Source: Sphingobacterium faecium | GTDB lineage: Bacteria; Bacteroidota; Bacteroidia; Sphingobacteriales; Sphingobacteriaceae | Assembly (NCBI RefSeq): GCF_003054045.1 | Contig: NZ_QBKH01000002.1 | Span: 310,001-374,000, forward strand | DNA length: 64,000 nt | Direction of reading: 5' to 3' | In this document: positions 36,369 through 45,624 of the stretch, in pieces | Numbering within the stretch: position 1 is the first letter of the stretch | Layout: the number at the start of each line of letters is the position of its first letter | Position numbers and translations under genes: made by a program | The notes under the pieces: generated by a model | What the model was told of the DNA's origin: nothing | What the model saw: only the letters and a program-made list of their open reading frames with translations | The model's database searches: none

Positions 36369-39300
36369 ATGAAAGAACTATTTTTGTTAGCTCTCTTTGC
36401 CCTTTCAATAGGTTCAGTATCTGCTCAATCGTTGAAAAAGCATGAAACACCAAAAGCATTAAACCCGTTATTGCCCGGTTATTTTGCAGACCCAACGATA
36501 AAAAAAATAGGGGATACCTATTATATTTATGCCACGACAGATGGTAATGGTTGGGGAGCAGGACCATCGCAGGTGTGGACTTCCACAGATTTTAAAAATT
36601 GGACCATACAGCCTATGAATTGGCCAAATACACATTGGTATTGGGCTCCCGATATGACAAAAGGGTACGATGGTAGATATTATTTATATTATAGTCAACC
36701 GGTCGAAATATTTGGTGCAGTATCGGATACACCGACAGGGCCTTGGCAATCCCTAGCTGATCATAATAAATCGATTATACCCAATTATAGGATTCCGGGT
36801 GTGATTACGTTGGATGGTCAAACGTTTACCGATCATGATGGACTAATATATATGTATTGGGGCACTTGGGGGATTTATCCAGACCACGGTTGTGCCGTGG
36901 GATTATTGGATCAGGATATGAAGAGTTTTAAAAAGATCGAGTTGATTCCCAATACCGTGGCAAAGGATTTTTTTGAAGCTCCGTATATGTTTGAACGCAA
37001 TGGTATCTATTACCTCATGTATTCTTCTGGTCATTGTGAAGATCATACTTACCGTGTCCAATATGTCAAGAGTACAGTCGGACCGATGGGACCTTTTGAA
37101 TATCCCGAGCATAATCCCATATTGGTAACCAATGAAGATGGAACAATCCACGGTCCAGGGCATCATAGTGTGCTGGAGGAGGATGGCCGGTATTACATCG
37201 TCTACCATAGGCACAACAATCCGCATTCAGGAGGAGGGTTTCATCGTCAGGTTGCAGTAGATGAATTATTTTTTACTGCTGATGGAAATATTGAAAAAGT
37301 CGTTCCCTCACATCAAGGGATTGCTGATCTCATCAAACCGAAACCCTATCCCGAAGATCTAGCGTTCGGAAAACCTGTACAGGTCTCTTCTTTTTATAAT
37401 GCCGATTTTAGAGCGTCTTTTTTGGTGGATGACAATAATGGAACTTTATGGCGAGCAAAAGAAAACCATCAGCCTGCATGGTTAATGATTGATCTGGAAA
37501 AGATAACAGACGTACAAACTGTTGCCATCCAATTTGAATATCCCACTTATGCGTATCAATATCGGATCGAAACATCAACAGATGCTAACACTTGGACGAC
37601 ATATGATGACCAGTCCAATAATAATCGTTGGGCAAGTCCGATATTGGCCCACGGAAAGGTGAAGGCACGCTATGTACGCTTGCATCTCTTGCACACACAA
37701 TTGCCGGGGCTACCTCGTGGAGTATGGAATATCAAGGTCTATGGTAAGTCGCTGGAGCAGCAAACGGTTTGGTCAGCTTCGCAAATCATGCCTCCTGAAG
37801 AAACCATTTTTGGCACTTTGATCCACATGGATGCGGAGGGCTATCAGGAAGGGGAGCGTATCAAAACGATTCAGAACAAAGGTTTACTACAAGGAACGCT
37901 AGATAGTGAAAAGCCGATTTATGTGAAAAACTATCAAGGTAAAAAAGCATTTTTCTTGAATGGTTCAGTTTCCCTTCGTTCGACATTTAAAGTTCCGCAA
38001 TCACTCGCTGGCAACAGTCCCTATACAGTCTCCATGTGGATCAATAATCCACGAATCGATCGTTTTGAAAGTGTGGTTGCTTGGTCTAAAGGTAATCAGG
38101 ACATCAGCAAAGCGGTATTTGGCTACGGCAAAGATGCACAGCGAGGAGCTGTGACCCATGGTTCCTGGCCAGATCTGGGTTTTGACTCTGTACCCTTGGC
38201 TGATCAATGGCACCATATGGTGATTTCGTTTGACGGTTATAAGGAACGTATATATGTTGACGGAAAGCTGCAACGGGAAGAAAATCGCATGTTATTTGTC
38301 AATCCTGCCGATTATTTTGTGCTGGGAGCATCGGATCTATTGGATGAGCATTTTTCAGGTTATCTCGCAGATGTTAAAATCGCCAATATAGATTTATCTA
38401 CCGAAATAATAAACACAGAAAAAGCTTTCTCCAATCCAAAAAATGTGTCTTTTGCTATACAGACCGATGATCTAGCTCGGGGTAAAATCAGCAAAGTGCG
38501 AAATCATGGAGCTGTCATGGCTCATGATGTTGCGGTTGATCGGGGAGAGGTTTTGATACAGGGCAATCGTACTGCGCTTAAAATAGGTGCATGGAAAGAT
38601 TCCTTATTGACCAGCATCATTGCTCAGCCGTCCTATACCTTAGCTTTTGATTGGTTTGATGGTCAGCGTTGGAATCATGGATTGGTGCTGTATGATCAGG
38701 GCAAGTCCGTGTTTTATCAGAACAGTAAGCAAGATCAGGTACAAAACATCAATAAATTGCTTCGTATAAAGGATAGTGAAGTTGCTTTTCAGCACGCTTT
38801 TCATTTTTTTCGTGCGTATCCTAGAAAATTTAATGTAGACCAGATAGAGGAAAATTATCAGATCTGGAAAGCAAAAAGTGAAGCTGACCTGAACAAGTAT
38901 GTGCCGAATATCGCGGTGAAGCCGTATTGGATTAACGATGACGATGTATTTGTCCAGATCCGTCCAGATCGAACGGACCTGCTGTATCTATTTTCGACAG
39001 ATCAATATGATTCGGGTTGGATTCAAGAGTCTTACCATTTATTTGACCGTGTACATCTGGGGAAGACCATTTCGGTTTTTGCGAAAGATGAATTCGGAAA
39101 TGTGAGTCAAGCACAGCAGATCGGTGTGCCGAAGAATAAACCGTCTTTACTGGTACAGGCTTCCAATCAAACTTTTACATTAGGAGAGAAAGCAATCCTC
39201 TATTGGGATGGCTGTCAAATCGGTGTATATCCCGATAGTACAAAGGTGGAGATTAAAGGTGCCGATGGACAATGGACTATGAGCTCTAAGCATACAAAAT

Positions 39301-39767
39301 GGGGTGATGTATCGTTGTTACCACCTTTTATCTATAAAGAATTGGATGGGGATTTCACCGTCCAAGTTCAGGTAAAAGATGTAGCGGGATTAACTTCTAA
39401 AACCCGCACCTCTAGTGAAGCCGGTATTATGATACAGGCTATGGAAAACCCAAATGCTTATATCAATAATACGGTCTTAACGGGTTGGAATTTGGGTAAT
39501 CTTGCCAGAAGTATAGGTGATCAGATCCATCAGGAGGGGAATAATGGGACAGGTTTGCAGTACTCACCTTATATCCAAGTGCAAAAAGTGGGGAACTATT
39601 TCTTTCTCCGCAGTTCTCAGGATGGTGTTTCTTGGATCGATCTTCCGAATACACCTTTCCTTCGTGAAGATCTGAAAGGGAAAAAGCTGCGTGTAGGACT
39701 GTATCAGATTGCAACCAATAATCAGGAAGGTTATGGTGTATTTGAGCAGTTCAAGATTTGGCAATAA
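36369..39767 (+). CDS. Multidomain GH43 with discoidin and LamG modules
   Basis: A secreted 1132-residue protein. After a signal peptide (SAQS), residues about 30-320 form a GH43 propeller with base Asp in GYFADPT, Asp in TFTDHDG and acid Glu in FFEAPYMF. A discoidin/CBM32-like module (about 335-460, YRIETSTDANTWTTY, VRLHLLHT) and a LamG-like module (about 480-690) follow. The C-terminal third contains Ig-like and a final beta-sandwich segment (SSQDGVSWIDL, GYGVFEQFKIWQ) that resembles a DUF1349-type domain. It likely removes arabinofuranosyl or related groups and binds the glycan with the accessory domains. Exact specificity is not determinable. Confidence 0.83.
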   Translation: MKELFLLALFALSIGSVSAQSLKKHETPKALNPLLPGYFADPTIKKIGDTYYIYATTDGNGWGAGPSQVWTSTDFKNWTIQPMNWPNTHWYWAPDMTKGYDGRYYLYYSQPVEIFGAVSDTPTGPWQSLADHNKSIIPNYRIPGVITLDGQTFTDHDGLIYMYWGTWGIYPDHGCAVGLLDQDMKSFKKIELIPNTVAKDFFEAPYMFERNGIYYLMYSSGHCEDHTYRVQYVKSTVGPMGPFEYPEHNPILVTNEDGTIHGPGHHSVLEEDGRYYIVYHRHNNPHSGGGFHRQVAVDELFFTADGNIEKVVPSHQGIADLIKPKPYPEDLAFGKPVQVSSFYNADFRASFLVDDNNGTLWRAKENHQPAWLMIDLEKITDVQTVAIQFEYPTYAYQYRIETSTDANTWTTYDDQSNNNRWASPILAHGKVKARYVRLHLLHTQLPGLPRGVWNIKVYGKSLEQQTVWSASQIMPPEETIFGTLIHMDAEGYQEGERIKTIQNKGLLQGTLDSEKPIYVKNYQGKKAFFLNGSVSLRSTFKVPQSLAGNSPYTVSMWINNPRIDRFESVVAWSKGNQDISKAVFGYGKDAQRGAVTHGSWPDLGFDSVPLADQWHHMVISFDGYKERIYVDGKLQREENRMLFVNPADYFVLGASDLLDEHFSGYLADVKIANIDLSTEIINTEKAFSNPKNVSFAIQTDDLARGKISKVRNHGAVMAHDVAVDRGEVLIQGNRTALKIGAWKDSLLTSIIAQPSYTLAFDWFDGQRWNHGLVLYDQGKSVFYQNSKQDQVQNINKLLRIKDSEVAFQHAFHFFRAYPRKFNVDQIEENYQIWKAKSEADLNKYVPNIAVKPYWINDDDVFVQIRPDRTDLLYLFSTDQYDSGWIQESYHLFDRVHLGKTISVFAKDEFGNVSQAQQIGVPKNKPSLLVQASNQTFTLGEKAILYWDGCQIGVYPDSTKVEIKGADGQWTMSSKHTKWGDVSLLPPFIYKELDGDFTVQVQVKDVAGLTSKTRTSSEAGIMIQAMENPNAYINNTVLTGWNLGNLARSIGDQIHQEGNNGTGLQYSPYIQVQKVGNYFFLRSSQDGVSWIDLPNTPFLREDLKGKKLRVGLYQIATNNQEGYGVFEQFKIWQ

Positions 39768-39790
39768 TCTGCTGATAAGTACGAAAATTT

Positions 39791-39838
39791 AAGCCGTGAT
39801 CGTCTAATCTTAATCAGACGATCACGGCTTTCTCTTTT
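39791..39838 (+). terminator. Intrinsic terminator between GH43 and the SusC gene
   Basis: A perfect 15-bp stem (AAGCCGTGATCGTCT at 39791-39805 with complement at 39816-39830) has a 10-nt loop and is followed by TCTCTTTT. Confidence 0.8.
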
Positions 39839-39911
39839 CAATAAGGAGCTATATATAAGTTGTATATGGTTTTTTTTGGTCATAATATAAGTGTTATTGG
39901 TTAAATTCGGA

Positions 39912-39943
39912 TTGAATTCAAACCCGATTCTCCTTTACCTTCG
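39912..39943 (+). promoter_or_regulatory. Predicted Bacteroidota-type promoter of the SusC gene
   Basis: TTG at 39912-39914 and TACCTTCG at 39936-39943 are spaced 21 bp, close to the Bacteroidota -33 (TTTG) and -7 (TAnnTTTG) consensus. They lie about 45 bp before the SusC start after a strong terminator. The match is only partial. Confidence 0.3.
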
Positions 39944-39989
39944 AGTATCTATTAAACAACTAATATTAACTAACCAAATTAATTAATTT

Positions 39990-42900
39990 ATGAAAAACGT
40001 AGGTCTTTTATTAGTCCTCGTGGTTCTCCTTTCGTTTGATGTATTTGCTCAACAGGTAACAGGCGTGGTTCGGGATGTTTCGGGAAGTGCTATGGTCGGA
40101 GCGACGCTGAGAAATTTATCTACGCAGATAAGTGCACAAACCAATAGCAAGGGAGAATTTACGATGGTCGCAAAGCCGGGAGACATGGTGGAGGCAAGCT
40201 TGCTTGGATACGAATCAAAGAGACTAAAAGTGGGGGCAGAGTCGCCGCTCAATTTTGAACTGAATACGACATTCTCTACTTTAGATGAAACGGTCGTCAT
40301 CGGTTATCAAAAAATCTCTAGAAAGAAAACTACTGCAGCAATTTCCAGTATTTCGGGTAAAGAATTGGCTAATCTGCCAGCGGCAAGTTTTGATCAATTA
40401 CTGCAGGGACGCTTATCAGGTGTAAATGTACAGAATTTTACGGGGGAACCAGGGGCGTCGCCTACCGTTCAGGTACGGGGAAATACAAGTTTAAACCGAG
40501 AGTATGATGAATTTAGTGTCGGTAATGCTCCGCTTTATGTCGTAGATGGTGTACCTCAACCTCCGCAACAATACACTTCACCAGTGACAGGTACAGGTAC
40601 AAATTTTATTGCTGGTATCAATCCGCAGGATATTGAAAGTATTGATGTGCTGAAAGATGCGTCTGCTGCAGCTATCTATGGCTCAAGAGCATCAAGTGGT
40701 GTCATTTTGATCACCACGAAGAAGGGCATCAGTCGTGAACCACAGGTGATGGTCTCGGCATATTCAGGCTTAACACAGCGCCCTGAGTTGAGGGATGTGG
40801 CGATAGGAGCTGAAGAAAGAAGGCAAAAAATGCGCATTTTACAAGAATTACAGCAATATCGTCCTGATATTGATAATCGAAATATATCTTTTCTGCTTAC
40901 GGATAGCTTAAATCCTGCTTTTAACGGTGCAACCGATTGGCAGGATATGTATTATAGAAAAGGAATGGTTAATAATGCTGATCTAAGTTTGAGTGGAGGA
41001 GGATTTGGGGGATCTAATTATCGTTTCAGTGCTGGATTATACGACGAGAAAGGAATTGTCAAGGCCACCGGATTTAAGCGTTATTCTACGCGGTTGAATT
41101 TAATGTCAAAAGCGTTAAATGAACGTTTGATGATTAATCCGATTGTTGCTTATTCGCGTACAGAACGTACTCGAGCGGGTGGTGGCGGAGTCGGTGTGAC
41201 CGCTAGGTATACGCCTGCATCTTATTTTAATCTCAGTGAGACCCGAAAAAATTATCTTTTGGGGATGTACAATGATGATTCGGATGTCAATACGGGTAAT
41301 CAATTTACTTTTAACCTGAATCTGGGGTATGATTTTTCAAATGCGTTGAAATTTACCTCTCAAACTTCTTATATCTATTCCAATAGTAGACGTGATGTGA
41401 GTACTCCTTCTTCAGTTGCTAATTTTACAGGCAACAGACAGGATGTATTTTCGGACAATCAAGTTAATGTATTGGCTTCTAATTATTTCAGTTATAATAA
41501 AGAATTTAATAAACATAGCCTAAGTATGATCTTGGGAAGTGATCTGGAATATAATCAATACCGGTCAGTGGGGGCGGGTGCTTCGAATGGTTCTTCAGAC
41601 CAAATCAAAGTCATACAAGGATTTCAGCAACGTTATCTAACTGCTTTTTCTGATTATCAGGCTTATAGTATGGCTTCTTTTTATTCGCGATTGGCATATG
41701 ACTATGATTCCAGGTATCTCGTTTCTGCCAGTATCCGTGGCGATGGATCATCCCGCTTTGGCGTCGGTAATAAATGGGGTTATTTTCCGTCGGCTTCTGT
41801 AGCATGGCTCGTTTCGGAAGAATCCTTTATGAAAGACAAAGAGTCCTTGTTTTCGATGTTAAAACTGCGTGCTAGTCTGGGTACAACGGGTGGATTGCCG
41901 GGTAATAATTACTTGCAATATAATCTCTATCGTGTCAATGCGGGCAATTTCTGGGGAAATGATAATGGGACTTCTTATAATGGTGTTACGGCCATAACAC
42001 CCAATCTGGTGGATGGGGTAGCGCAACCTAATATCAGCTGGGAACGCTCTATGCAATGGAATATTGGTCTAGATGGTGAAATTGCTAACGGCCGTTTTTC
42101 TTTTGCACTAGACGTCTTTAACAAGGAAAATAAACAATCCTTGTTTGATGTTGCATTGCCGGTCACAACAGGGTATGATCGCGCATTGACCAATTCGGTT
42201 GGCGTTAGGAACTATGGTGCTGAAGTGGTGCTGATGGCTAATCCGCTTCCAAGAACTAGTCCTGTTCAGTGGTTTAGCCGGTTGAATGTCTCATATGTGA
42301 AAAATAAAATCATGAATCTGCCTAATTCGGGTCGCGATTTGGTGGTCGCCGGTTCTCGTTTTGATAAAACACATATTCTATCCGTAGGGAGTCCGATCAA
42401 TACTTTTTACTTGTACCAAACTTTAGGGATTTTCTCAAATTCTAATGAGATTCCAATCAATCCGCTGACAGGTGACCGCTATAATTCTGGAGGAAGCCCC
42501 TTTGCTCCGGGTGATATGTGGATCAGAGACGTGGATGGAGACTATATGATCGACCCTTTCAATGATGGGATCAATCCGGATAAACTTCCGCTTGGCGATC
42601 CAAATCCCAAATTTACGGGTGGTTGGACGAATAATGTGACCTGGAAGAATTTCAATGTTGGGGTACTCTTCACCTTTTTGTTTGACAGGGATGTGCTCAA
42701 TCTATATCAATCTGATTTATTTGAGAATGGTGCAGCGACCAATTCAACGAATAGTTTTGCGCAGTATGCGACACCTGATTTTAGTAAGATCAATATCTGG
42801 CGTAAACCGGGAGATCGAGCCGATTATCCAGCCTACCCTTTAGGATCTTGGCGCTATTATACCGTTGCTGGTCAAACATTTTTCATGGATAAAGGTGATT

Positions 42901-43127
42901 ATTTAAGAGTGAAGAGTGTGAGTCTTTCTTACAGTCTGCCCAATCGTTTAGTCTCGGGATGGGGGATGAAAAGTATTCGCATGTATGGTATCGTAGATAA
43001 TTTAATGATGTTCCAGCGTTCGAAAAGATTACCGGATGCCGAGGCTGTAAATTATTACGGCGAATATGAGGGTAATGGTTATCCGATCCCGAGCAAGTTT
43101 ACTTTTGGTGTTGAATTACAATTTTAA
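39990..43127 (+). CDS. SusC/RagA-family TonB-linked outer membrane receptor
   Basis: The 1045-residue protein has a signal peptide (FAQQ), an N-terminal carboxypeptidase-D-like domain (VTGVVRDVSGSAMVGATL, about residues 22-105), a plug domain with the SusC signature DVLKDASAAAIYGSRASSG and a C-terminal beta-barrel ending in an aromatic-containing ELQF. It imports oligosaccharides with the SusD lipoprotein encoded 10 bp downstream. No anti-sigma or hybrid regulator is adjacent, so control of the locus is unclear. The substrate is inferred from neighbouring GH127 and GH43 enzymes as an arabinose-containing glycan. Confidence 0.95.
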   Translation: MKNVGLLLVLVVLLSFDVFAQQVTGVVRDVSGSAMVGATLRNLSTQISAQTNSKGEFTMVAKPGDMVEASLLGYESKRLKVGAESPLNFELNTTFSTLDETVVIGYQKISRKKTTAAISSISGKELANLPAASFDQLLQGRLSGVNVQNFTGEPGASPTVQVRGNTSLNREYDEFSVGNAPLYVVDGVPQPPQQYTSPVTGTGTNFIAGINPQDIESIDVLKDASAAAIYGSRASSGVILITTKKGISREPQVMVSAYSGLTQRPELRDVAIGAEERRQKMRILQELQQYRPDIDNRNISFLLTDSLNPAFNGATDWQDMYYRKGMVNNADLSLSGGGFGGSNYRFSAGLYDEKGIVKATGFKRYSTRLNLMSKALNERLMINPIVAYSRTERTRAGGGGVGVTARYTPASYFNLSETRKNYLLGMYNDDSDVNTGNQFTFNLNLGYDFSNALKFTSQTSYIYSNSRRDVSTPSSVANFTGNRQDVFSDNQVNVLASNYFSYNKEFNKHSLSMILGSDLEYNQYRSVGAGASNGSSDQIKVIQGFQQRYLTAFSDYQAYSMASFYSRLAYDYDSRYLVSASIRGDGSSRFGVGNKWGYFPSASVAWLVSEESFMKDKESLFSMLKLRASLGTTGGLPGNNYLQYNLYRVNAGNFWGNDNGTSYNGVTAITPNLVDGVAQPNISWERSMQWNIGLDGEIANGRFSFALDVFNKENKQSLFDVALPVTTGYDRALTNSVGVRNYGAEVVLMANPLPRTSPVQWFSRLNVSYVKNKIMNLPNSGRDLVVAGSRFDKTHILSVGSPINTFYLYQTLGIFSNSNEIPINPLTGDRYNSGGSPFAPGDMWIRDVDGDYMIDPFNDGINPDKLPLGDPNPKFTGGWTNNVTWKNFNVGVLFTFLFDRDVLNLYQSDLFENGAATNSTNSFAQYATPDFSKINIWRKPGDRADYPAYPLGSWRYYTVAGQTFFMDKGDYLRVKSVSLSYSLPNRLVSGWGMKSIRMYGIVDNLMMFQRSKRLPDAEAVNYYGEYEGNGYPIPSKFTFGVELQF

Positions 43128-43137
43128 TTAGAGCGTC

Positions 43138-44760
43138 ATGAAAATATTATTTATAAGCAATTATTGGAAATGGGTACTTCTTGTGGCTATTGGCTTGAGC
43201 TCCGTGTCGTGCAATAAATTTTTAGAAGAGGAGCCTCGAAACTCCACCTTTAAGGAGGTGTATTGGAAAGATCCGAAAGCGGGAGAAAGTGCTATTGCAG
43301 GTAATTATGCTTTATTGAGGAACGCCTTGATGGACGGTTTTTCTGGAGTTGGAAACCGGTATTATATCTATGGAGATATGACTCCGGATATATATATCGG
43401 TATCAATCGGGATAGCTACAGTCATCCAGAAATTGGAAAAGGAAATTGGACCAGCAATTATTTTGCACAGTCTTATGGCAATTGGACCGTGTTTTATAAA
43501 ACAATAGCGATGTCCAATATCATTCTCAAAGAAATGCCTTTGGTATCAAATGATATCTTGATCTTAGAGCAGGCAGATCCAGAAGCTTTCCGTAAAAAAA
43601 TTATGGGACAAGCTTATTTTATTCGGGCTTTTTCTTATTTCATGTTGACCAAAATTTGGGGTGATGTACCTTTAGTGACGGAGTCTTATGATGATCCGAT
43701 CAGTGCACCTCATCTGGGTCGTACCTCTCGTATTGAAGTGATGAAACAAATTGAGGAAGATTGTCATCATGCTATAAATTCTTTGAGCTGGGGCTATAAG
43801 ACAGTCGCAGAACGCGCTGTTACAGCAAATAGAGGATCAGCTTATGCTTTGCTGGCACACCTATATTTATGGAGAGCGACGACAACAGATCTAGCATCAA
43901 ATACACCCATAATGGATGATGTAACTCGTGCGGATACGACCATAAATACATTGTTGGCTCAAGGGGGCTATGCACTTACTGATACAGCCAAATATGGAGA
44001 TATTTTTAAGGGTAGATCGAGCGAGGGTATTTTTGAATTAAACGTGAGTGAAAATACATTAGAAGGGTCGAGCGCACATATTGGGATGAAATTTTTGAAT
44101 AATAGCTATATCCCAACGTATGGTGCAGAAGCCGATTTCTTTACCAAACCGGCGTATTTAAGTAGTCATTTTTACAAGATCGAAGAGAAAGACGAGTGGG
44201 TCTGGCATCAAGATATAGGGCAATGGGTCTGGGAAACTGTACAAACTCGGGCGCTCGATACATTGGATGTCCGTTTCAAAAATAATTTTGTCAATTATAC
44301 CGCAGATAGACCCGTATGCATTAAATATAGCAATATTGTCTTTAGAAATCCAGGACAGCAACTTGAACCTTATAACAGTAATAATTTGATTTTGTTTAGG
44401 TTGAGCGATATCAAATTGTTGCAGGCGGAAATAGCGCTCTACCAAAATAATCCGAGTCGGGCAATTACCATCATAAATGCATCAAGAACGCGATATGGAG
44501 GTGATCCCTCGAGTTTATTAAAACCGGGTCTTGCAAAAACGGAAGTGATGAAAGAATATATGATCGAACGCGGAAAAGAGCTGTATCTGGAAGGTCATCT
44601 ATTTTTTGATATGATTCGCACACGGACCTACTCGGATCATATCGCTTGGCTAAGCGAAGCTCGCTTTAAACAAGGAGGTTTTTTCTGGCCGGTAGATCCT
44701 CGTTTATTTAGTGAAAATAGACTTTTGGTACAGACAGAATACTGGCGTGGAAAGATTTAA
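43138..44760 (+). CDS. SusD/RagB-family outer membrane lipoprotein
   Basis: The 540-residue lipoprotein has the lipobox LSSVSC and the SusD-like alpha-helical fold: an N-terminal RNSTFKEVYW segment, TPR-like helices with GQAYFIRAFSYF and a conserved C-terminal ERGKELYLEGHLFFDMIRT. It is the surface glycan-binding lid of the SusC channel encoded upstream. It starts 10 bp after the SusC stop, so they are one transcript. Confidence 0.95.
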   Translation: MKILFISNYWKWVLLVAIGLSSVSCNKFLEEEPRNSTFKEVYWKDPKAGESAIAGNYALLRNALMDGFSGVGNRYYIYGDMTPDIYIGINRDSYSHPEIGKGNWTSNYFAQSYGNWTVFYKTIAMSNIILKEMPLVSNDILILEQADPEAFRKKIMGQAYFIRAFSYFMLTKIWGDVPLVTESYDDPISAPHLGRTSRIEVMKQIEEDCHHAINSLSWGYKTVAERAVTANRGSAYALLAHLYLWRATTTDLASNTPIMDDVTRADTTINTLLAQGGYALTDTAKYGDIFKGRSSEGIFELNVSENTLEGSSAHIGMKFLNNSYIPTYGAEADFFTKPAYLSSHFYKIEEKDEWVWHQDIGQWVWETVQTRALDTLDVRFKNNFVNYTADRPVCIKYSNIVFRNPGQQLEPYNSNNLILFRLSDIKLLQAEIALYQNNPSRAITIINASRTRYGGDPSSLLKPGLAKTEVMKEYMIERGKELYLEGHLFFDMIRTRTYSDHIAWLSEARFKQGGFFWPVDPRLFSENRLLVQTEYWRGKI

Positions 44761-44790
44761 TGAAGCATTTAGAAACTTAATTTTTTAGAA

Positions 44791-45498
44791 ATGATGATTA
44801 AAATAATAAAAAAAACTGGTGCATATCTATTATTTGCCCTGTTGTTTTTTCACATATTGACCTCATGCACGAAAGATGATTATATCAACGATGGGGGCAT
44901 TCATCAAGCGAAAGTGAATATGACAACCTATGATTTTCTGGCATCGCACCCAAAATTTGATTCTTTGGTGCGGATCATTGACCGCGCAAATTTAAAAGAG
45001 CTGGTGAACAGTGATATCACTTTTTATGCAACAACAAATTGGGGGGTTGCGGAATATGTGAGTGCTAAAAAACAACAGCGTATCGCAGAGGTAGGGGATG
45101 AGAATATTTCTTTTACTATTGATGACATTGATCCAAAACGATTGGATTCATTGAAGATATATATGTTTAAAGGAAAGGTCGAGCGTGATAAGCTGGATGT
45201 TAATGGCGCATACTTTACAAATTTGTTTGGGCCTATCAGTGGTGTGCGATTTCAGTTGGGACTGAGACGAACAAGAGATTATAGCTCATATGTCGATTAT
45301 GTGGATTATTTATATTACACAAAAGTGAATGGAACTCTGGATTCGGAAGAACCAAATCAAAATGCGATCCCAGAAGCACAACGAGATGCGCGAGTAGATG
45401 TACAGACTTCAGGAATTATTACGACTACGGGTATCATACACGTGTTGCACGGTGATCATCGTTTATTTTTTAATAAAGAAAAAATGGCTTCTAACTAA
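44791..45498 (+). CDS. FAS1-domain lipoprotein of the polysaccharide locus
   Basis: The 235-residue lipoprotein has lipobox LTSC and residues about 45-235 that resemble a fasciclin-1 domain: TTYDFLASHPKFDSLVRIID, DITFYATTNWG, and a C-terminal TTTGIIHVLHGDH that corresponds to the conserved H2-box region. FAS1 domains mediate adhesion to proteins, glycans or other cells. In a SusCD operon the role is probably surface binding of the substrate. It begins 30 bp after the SusD gene and is in the same operon. Confidence 0.75.
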   Translation: MMIKIIKKTGAYLLFALLFFHILTSCTKDDYINDGGIHQAKVNMTTYDFLASHPKFDSLVRIIDRANLKELVNSDITFYATTNWGVAEYVSAKKQQRIAEVGDENISFTIDDIDPKRLDSLKIYMFKGKVERDKLDVNGAYFTNLFGPISGVRFQLGLRRTRDYSSYVDYVDYLYYTKVNGTLDSEEPNQNAIPEAQRDARVDVQTSGIITTTGIIHVLHGDHRLFFNKEKMASN

Positions 45499-45581
45499 TT
45501 AGGAGATATTCATCAAAATTAATGATTAAAAATTGCGTGTTTATGAAACTATCAGACGTAAGCTTACCTATTGAAGGTTAG

Positions 45582-45624
45582 TATTGCTCATGGTAGCTTC
45601 ATTTCCGATAAAAAATATATTCTA
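45582..45624 (+). repeat. Leader element copy 2, directly before the DUF5007-like gene
   Basis: Second copy of the element found at 33196-33241. It shares TATTGCTCATG, TTCATT and GATAAAAAA and also ends at a start codon. The two copies lie more than 12 kb apart and precede unrelated exported proteins, so homology of the genes does not explain them. A common mRNA control (such as small-RNA pairing) or a translated N-terminal extension are the options. Confidence 0.6.
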
